This document shows positions 47,943-61,020 of a stretch of DNA of 64,000 bases, one piece after another. Location: the NCBI GenBank assembly GCA_034670405.1, contig JAXDDX010000033.1:3436501-3500500 (forward strand), in the 5' to 3' direction. Each line of letters starts with the position of its first letter. Positions within the stretch are counted from its first letter, which is position 1. Source of the DNA: Hoplostethus atlanticus. Lineage: Eukaryota; Chordata; Actinopteri; Trachichthyiformes; Trachichthyidae. The notes below the pieces were generated by a model. The model worked only from the letters and a program-made list of their open reading frames with translations, ran no database searches and was not told the origin of the DNA. The position numbers and the translations under genes are program-made.

Positions 47943-49320
47943 TGTACATTAGTGATAATCCATCACTCTCCAGTAGTATCTGGCGCAACATTCAAGTGTG
48001 CCATTTCAAAAACACAACTGGACTTTGTTAAGCGCTGGCAGCGGAGATCGCTCCGTCTGAGAACCTGAGAGGAGGAATTCACAGAGCGCCGCCTTCCAGC
48101 AGCTAGGACAGCTTTCCATGCTCACTCAGGCTTAAGCCAATTCCTGTTAATTCTTGGGACCCGTCCAGTAAAAAATATCACTCATCTTAAGATTCATCAT
48201 TACAGTTAACTCATCCAAACGTACGTCTTCGTTTTCGGTCGCGAGTGCCTGGATGTGGAGTCGTGGCCTTTGTTGCCCCGGTATTAGCAACCAGACCACG
48301 TTGAGCCACCACATTAATCCATGAGGCTTGTACGTTGCATGGTCTCTGTATTTCCTGAGCACAAGAGTGAATGGGGGGGCAGACGGGGGAGAAGACAGCG
48401 AGGAGGAAAGATTCATGAATACTAATACATACTGGGACCCTGAACACTGGGAATGAAACTGTGTTGGTGTGGGATAAATCCATACTGTAAGCCCCGTCTG
48501 CTTCCCAAAGCCTAATAATGTATCTGGATTCAAAACAGAGGAAAACATTAATCAGAATTGTGCCACTGTTGGTCGGCCTTGCAAACGCTTTACCTTCAAC
48601 AATCAGAGGGAGAAACGAACGTGCCAGAACAAAACAAAACAAAACAAAAAACCCTGCAGAAAAACAAGACAGAGCCGTGGATGAAGGCAAACGTTGGAAC
48701 AGAAGCAACAAAGCAAAAATGTTTTTCTTGTTCCTCAAAGCTTCAATCCATAATTGCAATATGCTGGCCCCTGATGATGAAACACACTCGCCCCAGTCCT
48801 GGCTTTGTTTAAATCTGGATACCAAGAAGTGAAGATTTTTCTTTTTCACGAAAAAATTGACTGAATAAAGCTTCTGACAACAAAGACGGCCGGACTTTAT
48901 CAGCTGATGGTGAGTTTTACATGAATACTGAGGCTTGTTGTTTGTTGACATTGAAAGCAGACAGTATTTTGAGTCACGGTGCATCGGCGAACATAACCGA
49001 CAGCTTATTTTCCCATGCTGAGGACTTCAAGAATCAATATGCACAGACCTTAAAATTTATATGGCCGAATAAAAGAGAGACGGCGACGTCAAGAGCATTG
49101 ACAACACGCACGCTTCCAGCAAATAATTGAAATTAGAATTCACCTTCAGACTTAATATCTTTCACCTTTACGTACCCGGGGACGACTCGCCGGGCACGTC
49201 GGCTCTTTATCGCTAACGTCCTGCTTCACATTCACACAGATACACACAATCACATCTGGGAGCGGCGCGGGATAATCACAATGTTCTACCGATGATTGCT
49301 CAGCGACTTCGCCGGAGCGA

Positions 49321-49440
49321 TTGGGGCTTAAGTGCCTTGCTCAAGGGCACCTGCAGGGACGTGGTTGGGGGAGGGAGGAGAACGGTGTCTTGTTCACCCA
49401 GAGCGACCCTGGGAGTATCTCAGGCTAAGGTTGATCTATC
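49321..49440 (-). mobile_element. short retroelement fragment of the CCTTGAGCAAGG type, inverted
   Basis: AAGTGCCTTGCTCAAGGGCACC followed by a GGGGGAGGGAGGAGAACGG stretch is the reverse complement of the module in fish SINE or LINE-tail repeats. Boundaries unclear. Confidence 0.5.
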
Positions 49441-52400
49441 CTGACTGTGGGCGGAGCAAGAGGCTGCAGCTACAAAGTTCAAATCATGTAGTTTTTGCTA
49501 GTTTTGGTATTTCGTAATGTTACACTATTTTGATGAGTTAGCATAGCTAGCTAGTAAGTGCTAATTAAGTAGAATTCATCGAAAATAATAAGTTAAACTC
49601 AGTAAAATTCCTTCAGAACTCCAATGATGGATCAGCATAATTTTTGAGACGTTTCTTCATGTAGTCTTTTAAATTTTTGAATGGCTGTAATCAACTTCTC
49701 GTCTATTTTGTATTTGCCAGGCAGAACTTGGAACAAAATCGGGAAGCACAGAAATCTGACTTCCTATTAATAGTTGTTTGATCTCCGATTCAAAAACATC
49801 TTGAAAGTTTTTTGACATGCACCTTTAATCCATGCTCAATATTTTAGGACGACAGCGCTGTAAGTATCTTGCTTCTCTCTTCAGCTGGAGGCGGTGCAGG
49901 GCGGCATCTGTAGCATGTGGTCCTTAACTTGAGCAGTCATTCAGGCGGGAGGCACTGATGGATGCCGGGAGTGTTAATGATCTTCCCAACATTGTGGGTG
50001 ACCGGGGCACAGCTGGGAGACGGGAGGGAGGAGAGGGGAGGATGTGCTGGGGTCTGGCCAAGCACAGGTGACAGCTCCCCGCCTGCCGGCACAACGTTTC
50101 CACCCCTCACCTCATCCAGGCTCAGATCGGTACCAGCAGCCTCCTCCTCACGGGCCTCTTTTCAAAGGCCTGACCATAAAACATAAATGGACATGTAATC
50201 ATTGCCGTTATAAGTACGGAGTGTAGAATAACCACGGCAAATATAGAAACACAGCAGGTCCGTTTTCAAAAAGGTTTCTGGGATTTGTGGAGCAGACGTG
50301 CATGCTGCATACTTGAGGAGAAAACTGGGTCGCGACCCCCTCTGCCAGGAAGTTCACCCAGAACCGCGGTGTGAGGTAAAGGGGGGAGGAATTTCTAATT
50401 TGACATCTTGCACAGGCCTGCCTTCAAAAAGCCAGCGCGTGACCCCTCTTGACCCCCCAGGAGATCACCCACCGGCCCCTGTCAGAGCACACCACGGTGA
50501 TGTATGCAGCATCAAAATAATGTGGAGGTGCGACGACGCCTCCGAGGGCCCGGGCGGGGCGGGGGCGGGGCGGGGGCGGCGCCGCTGATGTGTGTAACGG
50601 ATACCCCCCCGGATCTCACAGAGGCCATTAGTGTTGTTTTGAACTCTTACCCCAAAACATGTTAAACGATACAGGCTTTCAGAGAGGTAGTGACAGGACA
50701 TCCTTTCCCTGGACGGCCCGGGCTTGCATGTCTGCGCTCGCGTCGTCTTGACAGGCGGTGAAAGGAACAATGCAGCTCTCGTTTTTTCGTGGGTTAACTG
50801 GTGCAGCCATTTTGTTTGCCCCTTGGCTGTTATTGGCTCGTGGACACAAAATCTCCAACGCTTTTTCAGCTTCCGTTTCACCGTTTCACCCCCGCATGTG
50901 GCTTCACTCATGTCTTTATGATCTATATTGTTTGCACGGCTGAGCTTCAGATGATGGAGTGGATTCAGCAGGTTTGATATCCTGAACAGCTCCAAACAAC
51001 GTGATGATGAAGAGACACACACTGTACCTGCATCCCGAGGACCGCCAGGTTTTTTTTTTTAGAAAACTCTCTCAAAACCATGCAACATTAATGAATAGCC
51101 CAGCAGAGATAACAGCGCTACATTTTTAATGCACCTTGTCACCAGTGGGGCTACCGCAGCATCCTCCAGAGACATCGATTAGCAGGAGATGGAGTGACAG
51201 ATGACACCCCCGGGGGAGCGGCGGGAAAAAGAGAGAGAGCGGTGTCGCGGCTGTTGTCCGCTCAACACACTCATCGATATGTCATTAAACAATGACAGCG
51301 CCTCAGGCTGTTTAATGAAGTGTTTGCAATGTGATTTGATTCTTAATAGCAGAGGCATTAAGGAGTATCAAGTTCTGTGCTATAGCTTCTGTGTACTAAA
51401 CAAGCAATTCCTGCCAAAGCCTCAACGTGCACAATAAACCCACGCTGTCAGATCGGACGGGGGGGAGATGCAGCTGGCAGAAGCACTGAGTAGGCGAGGG
51501 TTGAGTACGAGGCAGCGAGGAAAAAACAGGAAATTCTGCATTATTGATTCACGTTCAACGGTGATGATATTAATTAAAGCGAGCAGCGTGCACTGGACGT
51601 TTACCTGTTGGAAGTAGAAGGCTTGACTCAGAGCAGTATGAACAACGGGAGGTCAAGATCATGTTGGCGCTCCAGGAACTAAAATATGAGTTTAAAATTG
51701 CTGTACAACCATTAAAAAGCAAAGCAAAGAGGTAGATGAAGGTGTTTTGTTGGAGAGAAGGAACTGGTTAGCTGAAACTGCAACGAGTTAACGAGTGCGG
51801 TGCGTTCAGGCTCGCTCAATTAACCTTTCTTCATGTGGCAGCAAAGGCGTTTGAACAATGCGCTGACCCAGATTCATGCAATGGACGTAAGGGAAGGCAA
51901 AGCAACCGTGTCCAGTGCTTCAGAGTTCAAGTGATAATAGGTTGAGGCTAATATTTAGGTTTGCTGATATATCGGCCCTATATCGGGCTTTCATTGAGGA
52001 TCCACCTGAAAGGATGTCATTGGTCTGGATTCAGTGGAGAGTTTTAGCGTCCCATGATGGGCTCAATGCTGTTTCAGAGGTATATTCTGGGGGAAACACT
52101 GATACATGTAACTTTTTGGCGTGAAAATGGAAAAAAAAACAAGATATTGAATAATGGTGAGGGGAAAAAAGGCAACATTAGTCTAAAAATAATGGACTCT
52201 GCCCTCAGAAACCCACACCGATTGAACACTAATTGAAAAACATTTCCGTTGAACTGCCTTGAGATGTGAATAATGCCCATCTCCGGTGGAAGATTTACAC
52301 GTGGCATGATCACAGTTACTCTACGCTGTACATTAACACGTCAGCAGAGACGACGGCAGGAAGGCCCCGCCAGCTTGTGAACTTGCCACTTGGCGTTTGA

Positions 52401-52605
52401 TTAACTGGGGCTTCATTTTTTGAGCGCTACATCAAGACACGGACGCAGTTCATCACTTTCTGTAGGAAGAAGCCGACAGCGTAATTAACCACTTCCTGTT
52501 TCTCTGCAAATAAACAATGATTACACACGTATACATCTGGGTCGACGACAGAGATTTACTCTCTTGAAATCCATTACAGTCATTTAACACGACGCACAGA
52601 GGTAC
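49441..52605. other. non-coding stretch with a GC-rich patch
   Basis: No exon recognised. The patch at 50540-50590 with tandem GC boxes is listed separately. Many overlapping open frames at 49960-51020 follow from low stop density in GC-rich sequence. Confidence 0.6.
50551..50580 (+). promoter_or_regulatory. tandem GC boxes and G-quadruplex-prone run
   Basis: Four G runs of 4-5 separated by single C (50556-50576) form overlapping GGGGCGGGGC Sp1/KLF-type boxes and an almost ideal G-quadruplex sequence. It is unusual in this AT-rich desert. It might mark a promoter of an unannotated transcript, or be a GC-rich minisatellite. Confidence 0.4.
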
Positions 52606-52610
52606 TTGAC

Positions 52611-52684
52611 ACTATGTGGGGATCGAACCCACAACCCTGAGAGTCTCACGCTCTGCCAACTGAGCTGTCCACTGTTCACATAGT
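52611..52684 (-). pseudogene. tRNA-Lys-like pseudogene or SINE head, anticodon lost
   Basis: On the minus strand the segment reads an A box (CAGCTCAGTTGGCAGAGC), GTGAGACTC directly joined to TCAGGGTTGTGGG, and a B box GGTTCGATCCC with a perfect T arm. This follows tRNA-Lys closely from the D arm on. About six bases including the anticodon are missing, and about ten extra bases lie between the acceptor and the D arm. The ends ACTATGTG and CACATAGT are perfect complements. With no anticodon it cannot act as a tRNA, though both Pol III promoter boxes remain. Confidence 0.75.
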
Positions 52685-52689
52685 ATTAC

Positions 52690-55600
52690 CCGAACTGCCC
52701 AAACCGAGTAAGTCCAGCTTAGTAATTGGTGCCTTGGTGGAAAAGGTCTGCTTGCTTTCACTCCCGCCGCACAATTGTGCAACCGTCTCGCCTTCTGCCA
52801 AGTTACACAAAAGGAAAACCCTTAAGTAAGCATATTCTGTCTGCATTGCCTGCATTCGTTTTTTTTTTTTTCTTCCCTGCGACAACTGCACATGTTATGC
52901 TTTGCAACAGTGGCCCACATTTCTTCATGAAGTCCTCGTCTCTATTAGCAAACACTGACACGCTGCTCGGCTGCAGCTCGCCAAAATAAACGATGTGTTT
53001 TTTCTCGACTCGTTGAAATCGGAGATGTAAATGTCATTAAATGTCATAAATTACAATAAAAGCGACGGTTTGAAGATCAAAACACCTCCTGGGGATTTTT
53101 TTCACACGCACAACATACCCACATAGTACATGCAGCAGCCATATATAGAGTAAGTGCAGGGGAGTCTGTACAGACGGTACAGTAGAGACATTCAATTAAA
53201 AGCTGTCAACCAGCTGCCTGCATAACGTTGTCCAGTATCCACCCACTTACACACATGCAGCGCTGCGAGCATGGACTGACCGATAAATTTAGTACAATCC
53301 CGAATGTGTGGGCTTCCCTGAAACCTCAGACTCACTTTTCCAAAGCAACATGAGTTTGTGTAATGTAATTATGGCGGCGATTGGTTTAATCTAACGTGGC
53401 GTTCGGAATAACAGACAGGAAATGGACGCTACCGCAAGACGGATAAATGGATATTTGGGGGGGGAAACAGTATTATAGAAGCATCCCAGAAAAAATGTAA
53501 GGAAATACTAGATGTTGCTGTTATGTACATTTATGTTTCCAATGTGTCATTCTCAATAGAAGACAGTACCTGCTTTTATTAGTCAGGATTCCACATAGTT
53601 CAATCAAATGTTAACTTACTTAACTTGAAATAAAGGAATTACATCCATCCTAAATAAATAAATAATCACGTCTCTGTGATTTGGGTGTTATGAAATGAAT
53701 CATGTGAATAAGTGCTGCTTCCTGTTGACGACTGTCATGACGATTTGATCACATAAAAACATCAAGACAAGTACTTGGATCAAACACAGATACACATTTC
53801 AATTAGACAATATCTGTGATTATTCTGAGTGAATGTAGAGGCTTTAGTTGACCATAGTTCAGAACATAGCATGAGAAATGTGATGCCTATCTCTCTAACC
53901 TGAAGACTCATCTCTTCATAAACTCCCCTTTTCGCTTCTATTTTGTGTAAGAAACACCAAAGTGGGGGGATTAGAAAGCCTCGCTGCAGGCTGGTGCACC
54001 ATCTGAACAAGCGTTGGATCTTAAGCTAGAGTGTAAAGTCTCCACTAAATGTTACAGTGAAACTAGTTAGTTTGAAGCTGTGTCTCACTTAATGGAGACG
54101 TGATGTACATCCTAACTAGTGGAGTGTAACAGGAAAACTAACCAAGACATTGTTGCAGACCGACGTTTTCACCTTCTGTGGCCAATAACAACTAGTTATT
54201 AGGTAACTACGGGATGAACCTGAACATTTAGATGAAGCTTTAGATTAAAGGAGCCCATCTTTCTGAATCTGAGTTGTGCATTCAAGTGCTTTTGCAAATA
54301 ATAACAAAACGTACCCTTAAAAAAGTAGTTTTTGGTGGCTGACTTATTAAATCAAGCGGGACATTTACCGATACACAGGATTTGATGTTACAATCCTTTG
54401 TGCCGTAATCCAGGGTGAGCATTCACACAGGAGCACAATTCAGATGTCAGACAGGATGATGCACTAGCCCACAAACGACTGTAGAGGAACATCAGGCTAC
54501 GCCGTCATAAATCCACAGGACTGTCAGGCTAGCCAGCTCATCTAAATGCTGCAGGGTTGAGTGAGTGCCGGTATGTCACAGGGGTTAGGGTTAGGGGTCT
54601 CCTCCATCACAGATGTTGGGTTGATTTAGGCCCCCGACACCTCCAGAAGCCTCAATGAGTTCAGGCATCATGGAAACCAATTCTACCGAGAGCTGAGAAC
54701 AGTATCACAGCTCAGTCTGGCTGCCATGTCTAAACTATCATGTTACATAATGCCTGTCTTAATCATACAATAGTCATTTATTTCCAAATGTCATAAGTCT
54801 TAGTCATAAGATGATATCAACATCCTACAGAGTCAATATACCAGCAACCATGCTACCAAGCGCTCTGTCAAATAGCATTGCTGCAAACACAGAGACAGTA
54901 GAAACAGGTCAATACCTAGCAAACATGCTACTGACAAACAGCCATGACAGCCATGCTATTAGCAAGCAATGTCAGCTAACATGCTACAAACAAACAAGAG
55001 CTAACAAGCCGACGTTTCTAGCTGCTAAGAAATCTGTGTACAATGCTCGTGTACTTCTCAGTAAAAAGTCCCAGCATGCTTCAGTCAAGCTGCATTAGGG
55101 GCCTTGTGTGATTCCAGATGCACTGACTGGTAGCCACTGCTGCTTTAAGCTCCGCCCACAAGTGTTAATTCAAACGTCTAACGTCTGCAATGTCTCCTAG
55201 TAGTCTTAAAGTGGACTTGGCTACAAAACCTCCACAGGGCGTAGCCTCGGTTTCCAACCACGTTGGAATACCACAGAGATACTTGGTGCTGCAGAGGGAT
55301 GATGAGTGAGGAGAAAATGTGCATCAGGTATGTAATCAATGTTTTAATGAATTAACTAAAGGTTAATAACGATATAACAATAACATGAACAACAAAAAGC
55401 ATCACTTTTACCATCCATTCTGACATGGCTTCCATAGTCTAGGACATCTTTACCTCATCTTTTGCCTCTTATGTCGACATCTCATCATCTCTCAGGTATC
55501 ATATGAAATAACTCTCCCAGTCGTATTTATCACTTTGTTAGGTCATTCATGTGTACTCGTCCCTGTCTTTCTGACAGCACTTGAACGCATCACAATAGCT

Positions 55601-55899
55601 AGCTGCACAGTTAGCATGATGGTGCACTGCTGTTAATTCTAGTGTTACCACCCCCTCCTCTCTGTCCACATGTATACTGACCTAGCCAGGCTGGGTTTTT
55701 TTTTTAATGTTTTTTTATGTTTTTGTATCGGTCTTGTTTGGCTCGCCGCCCGCCCGCCAACAGTCCCCGGGCCCACAGGGAAAACTGGTACTCCAGATGG
55801 CCAGTCTGCCTATGGCTTTGACCTTCGCAGGCCTTACTATTGGTTGCTTGTAATGTAGGAATCTAGGCTAAGGACTTGCATCTCACTCTGCTGCTACGC
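52690..55899. other. non-coding stretch
   Basis: No gene supported. A TTAGGGTTAGGGG phrase at about 54588-54600 is a two-unit telomere-like match. The block 54800-55020 has many ATGCTA/GCTAAC phrases but no regular repeat. Confidence 0.6.
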
Positions 55900-55948
55900 T
55901 CATTGTAAGTCACTCTGGATAAGAGTGTCAGCTAAATGCTTTAAATGT
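55900..55948 (+). mobile_element. diverged L2-like LINE 3' tail
   Basis: CATTGTAAGTCACTCTGGATAAGAGTGTCAGCTAAATGC (in two adjoining parts) matches the terminal module at 40861-40900 with several substitutions. The upstream 55740-55860 block, with CTGGTACTCCAGATGGCCAG, may belong to the same insertion. Confidence 0.55.
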
Positions 55949-58900
55949 ACATGTCAGCTCAGTGTGAATGTATCATGTCTGCTTTCCCTTAACACACCAC
56001 GTGATTGAATATTTGAGACAGCCTTTGTAGTGCGCTACCCATTTTCCAATATCACTACATACAGTAAGTACATCTGTTTGCTGTCAGCCAGCACACATTT
56101 CTGTTAAGTCCACAGTTTTGGTTTGAGCTTCGAGGGTGATCTTTTTAGACGGTCACTCATGATTCACTCAACTCTCTACATAATATTTTGTTTATATTTG
56201 GAAATTGAAAGAGATGTGTGGATGTTAAATGGCCCTTTTCTGAGTATTCAGTCTTGTCTTGCCCGGTCGATGTGACCGAGGGCTCATCAGCCAGCACATT
56301 CATATCCTTCGTGTCCTTTGCCAAATAACACTGATCACTTTGCGAAGGGTCTTGTTTGGCAATTTCGAGCATCTGGATGATTGATTATAATGAGAGAGAA
56401 ATTGCAAAACAACGTTGCTACTCTTGATTGCAATCTTCCACATGCAATGAATTTTAATATAACCTTTGCACCGAATGTAACTTGTGCTTTCCTTAGAGGT
56501 TGTGCATGGGGAAAATAAAAACACACAAATAAAAGATCCTTTTAAAAAAAAAGAGAGAAAAGTGTTTACAACCCCAGAACCCGTCAAATGCGGTGGATGA
56601 ATGCCCTGTGCGAGCTACAGTGAAACGGTATGGCAACGTTTGGTGAATGCATCTCAGTTGAGTCGGGTGTTTTTCCATTAACAACTCCTAAGAAAAGAGC
56701 AGAAGTTTGGGGGGATTCAGTTCAGGTCAGTGGCTTCGCGTGCATTGTCTTCGATGCAGTTCAGTACAACAGCCTCTGATTGGGTCGTTTTCCCACCCTG
56801 GGAATATCCTGACCAGTATGCCTTCATTTTTTATAAGACTAATGGACTCGTGCGGCAACTCTTGCCTTGTCAATATTACCTTCTGTGCTTCCTGTCTTAT
56901 TTATAGGCACGTATTGCCTCTGGTGATGCCCATTGTCTTCTCAGGAGAAGCACGCAAACAACATAGCATGAAAGTCAGCTCTGGGCCAATTACTCCCTTG
57001 TTCCCCCGAAGCACTGATTCAGCTTTTCCAACAGCAGATCCCAGCCAGCCGCACAGCATCCTGGCTCTTCCCGACAAAACACCCACATGTGACCCAAGAT
57101 GTCACCGAACCTGGCGTTTCACCAGAGTTGACCATATGAAAGCACATTCAAAGACTTGTCGACTGACCTCAGCGAAGCTTTCAGAACATATGTCATCTAG
57201 ATCGGGCATTGTGTGTTTTTTTTTTGTTCACGTGACGTTATCGCGGTGCCCAGTTGGTCCCAGATGGTCTGGTTGGTTTCACGCAAAGAGTGAAAGCTTC
57301 ATTGTATTCTACTGCACAGTGTTTTTCATGTTTTCCATCAGTTTCAATCCAATGATCTTTAGCAAGGAATGCTCCTCAGGCACTGTAGGAATGAGTGTAA
57401 AGTGTAAAAATCAACACAAATATACTGTGTATTGATTTTGTTTTTCTTATTTTGTTTTGTTTCTTGTTTTGTCTATGCACCAGCACTGTCTCAATATTTT
57501 TGAGTACTATAGCAAATGTGTGGCCTAGTTTCCACAACTTTTCATCTCCTCGCCGTCACTCACCTCCTACTTCCTCTCTTCCTGTTAAATCACCCTGGAA
57601 GATTTGCTTGGACGTTATCTCTCTCTTTTTGCTGCCGTCTATCTCTCGGACTGTTTTGATATATGTTTCTCTGTTCTCCTCCCACAACCGGAGGGCCAGG
57701 GAGTGTCTGCTGCCTTCTCGGACCAGCCTTGGCCTTCCTCCTTCCTCCTCCGCCTGCTCCTCCTCCTCATCACGGATTCTCTGTGCATTCAGGCTTGCCC
57801 TTGCTCTCCCTCGTTCCTTTAACCCCTTCTAGCTCAGGTTCAGCGGCTATAAAGGAGGCGCACTTCACCGGGGCCCCGCTATCGATCCATATCACACCAG
57901 ACGCTCCCGCTCTCCCTCTCTAACTCAGCGGCAAAGGGCTTTTAAAACAGTTTGTGTTGGGGGAGGCGAAACGCAGCAGCAAGGTCATCAAAGTAGAAAT
58001 TGTCGAGGAGGGAGAAATGATGTCTTGATTGTTGTGTGTAGCTGTACGCCGCTGGGTTCACGTCTGTCTGCACACCTTTCTCGAAATGAGCAGGATGTCT
58101 GAAACTCACCACAAAAAGATGACGTGAAGGAGAATGCAACTATAGCGACATTTTCAGCACAATCTGCCTCATTTAACCAAAACCTGAGGCTAACCTTAAC
58201 CCCAAGTTTAGTCGTCTAAACTTGACCATTAGCTAGCCCTTTAGCCCTTTAGCTAGCACATGACAATGGCATGTCCACATAATCTGGGTTTCACACCATG
58301 TGACCGAACAGAGCTTTTGATCGACCCCCTCCCCTTGTTCTTTGTCAGAGTGCTACGAACTCTGGTTCACCTAAAAAACACTTTCTCAGTGCAACTTTTA
58401 GTGCAATTCAAAGACACGAGGATTGAGGACACGGGGAAAATTGCTTTCTCCTTTATAGCAGCTGTTGCGTGAGATGCACACACAGTAGGTACACAAGGAC
58501 AGGAGGCACTTAAAGACAACTATAAAACACACAGCTCAATTCCAGACTTGTTTTAACCAAATGGATCGGTGCGTATCGTTCAGAAATTCAGAAATTTGGC
58601 TTGCGAGTTCAACACTACCCTTAGTGAGAGAAAGAAAAACACCTCCGAGCACAACCACGCCACAGCGCCTGTAGCTTTTGAGGACACCAATGTGGCGCTT
58701 CCTGTAACATCTGCTAAATCATATATTTTTTCTTCAGTCGGTGTAAAGTAATGACAGGGTTCCAGCCAAGGTGAAGGACATACTAATTCACTCCGGCGTT
58801 GCATTGTTTTGATGTGCAGATACCGGCAGTCAAGAGGTGAGTGATGGAGCTGTCCGATGGGAATGAGGAGGAGGCCGGGCCCTCCGCCACAGCAGGACAG

Positions 58901-58966
58901 ACAGATGGGGCATCATGGAAAACATGCCTGAGATCATAAAGGACTCTGCGGGACATAATGAGAGGC

Positions 58967-58986
58967 AAAAAAAAAAAAAAAAAAAA
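58967..58986 (+). repeat. poly(A) run, 20 bases
   Basis: Uninterrupted A. No retroelement body was recognised before it. Confidence 0.9.
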
Positions 58987-60532
58987 TCACAGGAAGGCAT
59001 CACTTAACGGCTGTTAAAAACTCCCCGTGAGTGAGTGATTGGGTGACTTCACTTTATCTGTGATCTCTCTATCTGTTCACTTCATAGGTTTCTGACAGAC
59101 GTGCACTCGCGGAGACCTTCAGGCTGCCAGTAAGTACAACAGGCTCCTTTTTGTCTTTGATTTGGGTAAATGACATCTTTACGAGGTTGCATCACAGACG
59201 GATGGTCCACCGTGGCACCATCCATCACCACGAGAGCAAAAAAGGGGGATTGAGTTTCCAGACTTTTCACAGCGTGTCTTGCTCTCTATCTCCAACGCCC
59301 CTTTATGAGTCACCTTGTCAAAGTCTCTGAAGCCAGACAACCTTATTTTATTGTATGGACATGTCTTTGTTTTCAGTACTCACTGGAGAGGAAGATTTCC
59401 AAGGTCTAAGGTGAAAACAGATAACAACACCGTCGGGGGAAAAAAAAAGCAGATCTCTGGCATTGTAAGTCGGAGGAAAAAAGAGAAAGAGCAAAACTCG
59501 ACTGTATTTTTTACAACAAAGTGTCGTAATCTGACGCGTAGAATGTGGCTTGCGTGACCTCTTATCTCGAACACACTTTTGACATTTTCATATAGACATC
59601 CAGCGTTTTATCAAGATTACCACAGCAACCCACTATGAAGTTCCCGCGGAGAGGCTTCAATTCTCGTCACCGTCCTGATCTCCATCTGGTTCGGCTGCTC
59701 CGAACCGATAGACCTTTTTCAAAGCACTGCTGAAGAATTTCACTGGCAGACTGGATTTCGGGTGACAGTCGGGCTCGCCGTCACAAATTGATGTGATTAT
59801 TATCAAATTAAGCACATCTCTCGTGATGTATTAAAAAAAACAACCTGGAAATTCATACGCAAGCAGAAGCCACAGGGCATTGCTCACCCCCCTCTGAACC
59901 CCCTATCATTCCCTCTTCCATCTGGCTTTCACATTACTGTCTCTCATGCTGAAGGCTGGAAAGGTCACCCATGAAATGCTCAGTGTAGGATTATTTAGCT
60001 CGCTGTGCTCTTGTCCAGAATTGGAAATTTACAGTACTCTGCCGCTGTGTGTTCAGCAGAACAGAACAGAAGCATTTCGCTGTCAAAACTTGCTTGTTTT
60101 TTGCTTTCGCGGGTTTGGCAGAAGACGATTTAAAAGAAGTAATCAGTTCTTATACCGTCATTTAGACTGAGCACGTTTGGATGATGCAGGAAATGGTGGT
60201 GAAAATGTCAGTGGGGTATCAACATATTGTGAAGGCCAGGAGGACATCTGTCATGTTTTTACATTTTGCATTGTAGTTATTGAGAATAAGCTTCAATTCC
60301 TTGATTAGAAACATGACAAGCAACCGATGGCGACGCGGTCAGAGCCGTAACACCCTGACAGTGTTCCTACTCGAGCATCAGAGGCACTAGAAATCAAAAA
60401 TAGAGCCGAGGAGCGAGGTACAGTAGAAGAGATAAAAGCATCCTGGAGTGAGTAGAAGCAGAAGCTGTGGGAGAGAGGTGATATAACTCACAGGGGAGAG
60501 GGTGATAAAAACCACCGGAGCGGTCTAGGGGG

Positions 60533-60572
60533 TTCGCAGTGCCTTGCTCAGGTGCACTCTGGGAAGTTATCG
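60533..60572 (-). mobile_element. very short fragment of the CCTTGAGCAAGG repeat
   Basis: CAGTGCCTTGCTCAGGTGCACT resembles the reverse complement of the module; too short for a family call. Confidence 0.35.
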
Positions 60573-60931
60573 CCACAGCAATGGTTGGTAACTGTTACGG
60601 CATCTCATTTTTCGGTGATCGCGAGGCATTCGATCTTCAGCAGCACACATCTCTGAGACGTTGTAGCATTTTCTCCTCAATGAATCCGGCAATCAGTTGC
60701 ATTGAAATGCCGGCCCACATCTTGGCACTTACCGCTGTCAGACCCGCTCATCACTCTGTGCAGCGCTATGCAGGAGCTCACTGCAGCTACAGGGGGCGTG
60801 ACAAGGGTAATCATTCAGAGGTATTGATTCACTCTCAGAAACGCTCTGTACTGGTGACACCGCATGTAACATATTATACGGATATGTTTATTAAATGAAC
60901 AATACCTTAATATTGTGTATATATACAGTAT

Positions 60932-61020
60932 GACCTTAGTCAAGACCATGTCAGAAGTAGGTTGAGACCAAGTCAAGACCAGAGCAAATCAAGTCCTATT
61001 CAAGACCAAGACAATAATAA
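60932..61020 (+). repeat. degenerate CAAGACCA tandem repeat
   Basis: GTCAAGACCA, GAGACCAAGTCAAGACCAG and ATTCAAGACCAAGAC recur with variable spacing; a further GAGACCAAGTAC is near 61310. This looks like a decayed short-unit minisatellite. Confidence 0.6.

Larger units (their letters stand above)
45391..49320. other. non-coding stretch
   Basis: No gene supported. Includes CA, TG and GAT microsatellites, a C-rich block (47880-47942), a tandem duplicate at 47384-47428 and a 257-codon open frame on the minus strand (48211-48984) with no recognisable domain that runs across a (AAAAC)n simple repeat; I do not call it a gene. Confidence 0.6.

Noticed and set aside
54586-54601. TTAGGGTTAGGG, interstitial telomere repeat
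   Set aside because: Only about two units, well within chance in 64 kb.
56707-57435. 242-codon plus-strand open frame with a CxxxC...HxxxH pattern suggesting a zinc finger
   Set aside because: The spacing between the second Cys and first His is 10, not the 12 of classical C2H2 fingers, the hydrophobic core residues are misplaced, there is only one such pattern, and no splice or promoter context supports a gene.
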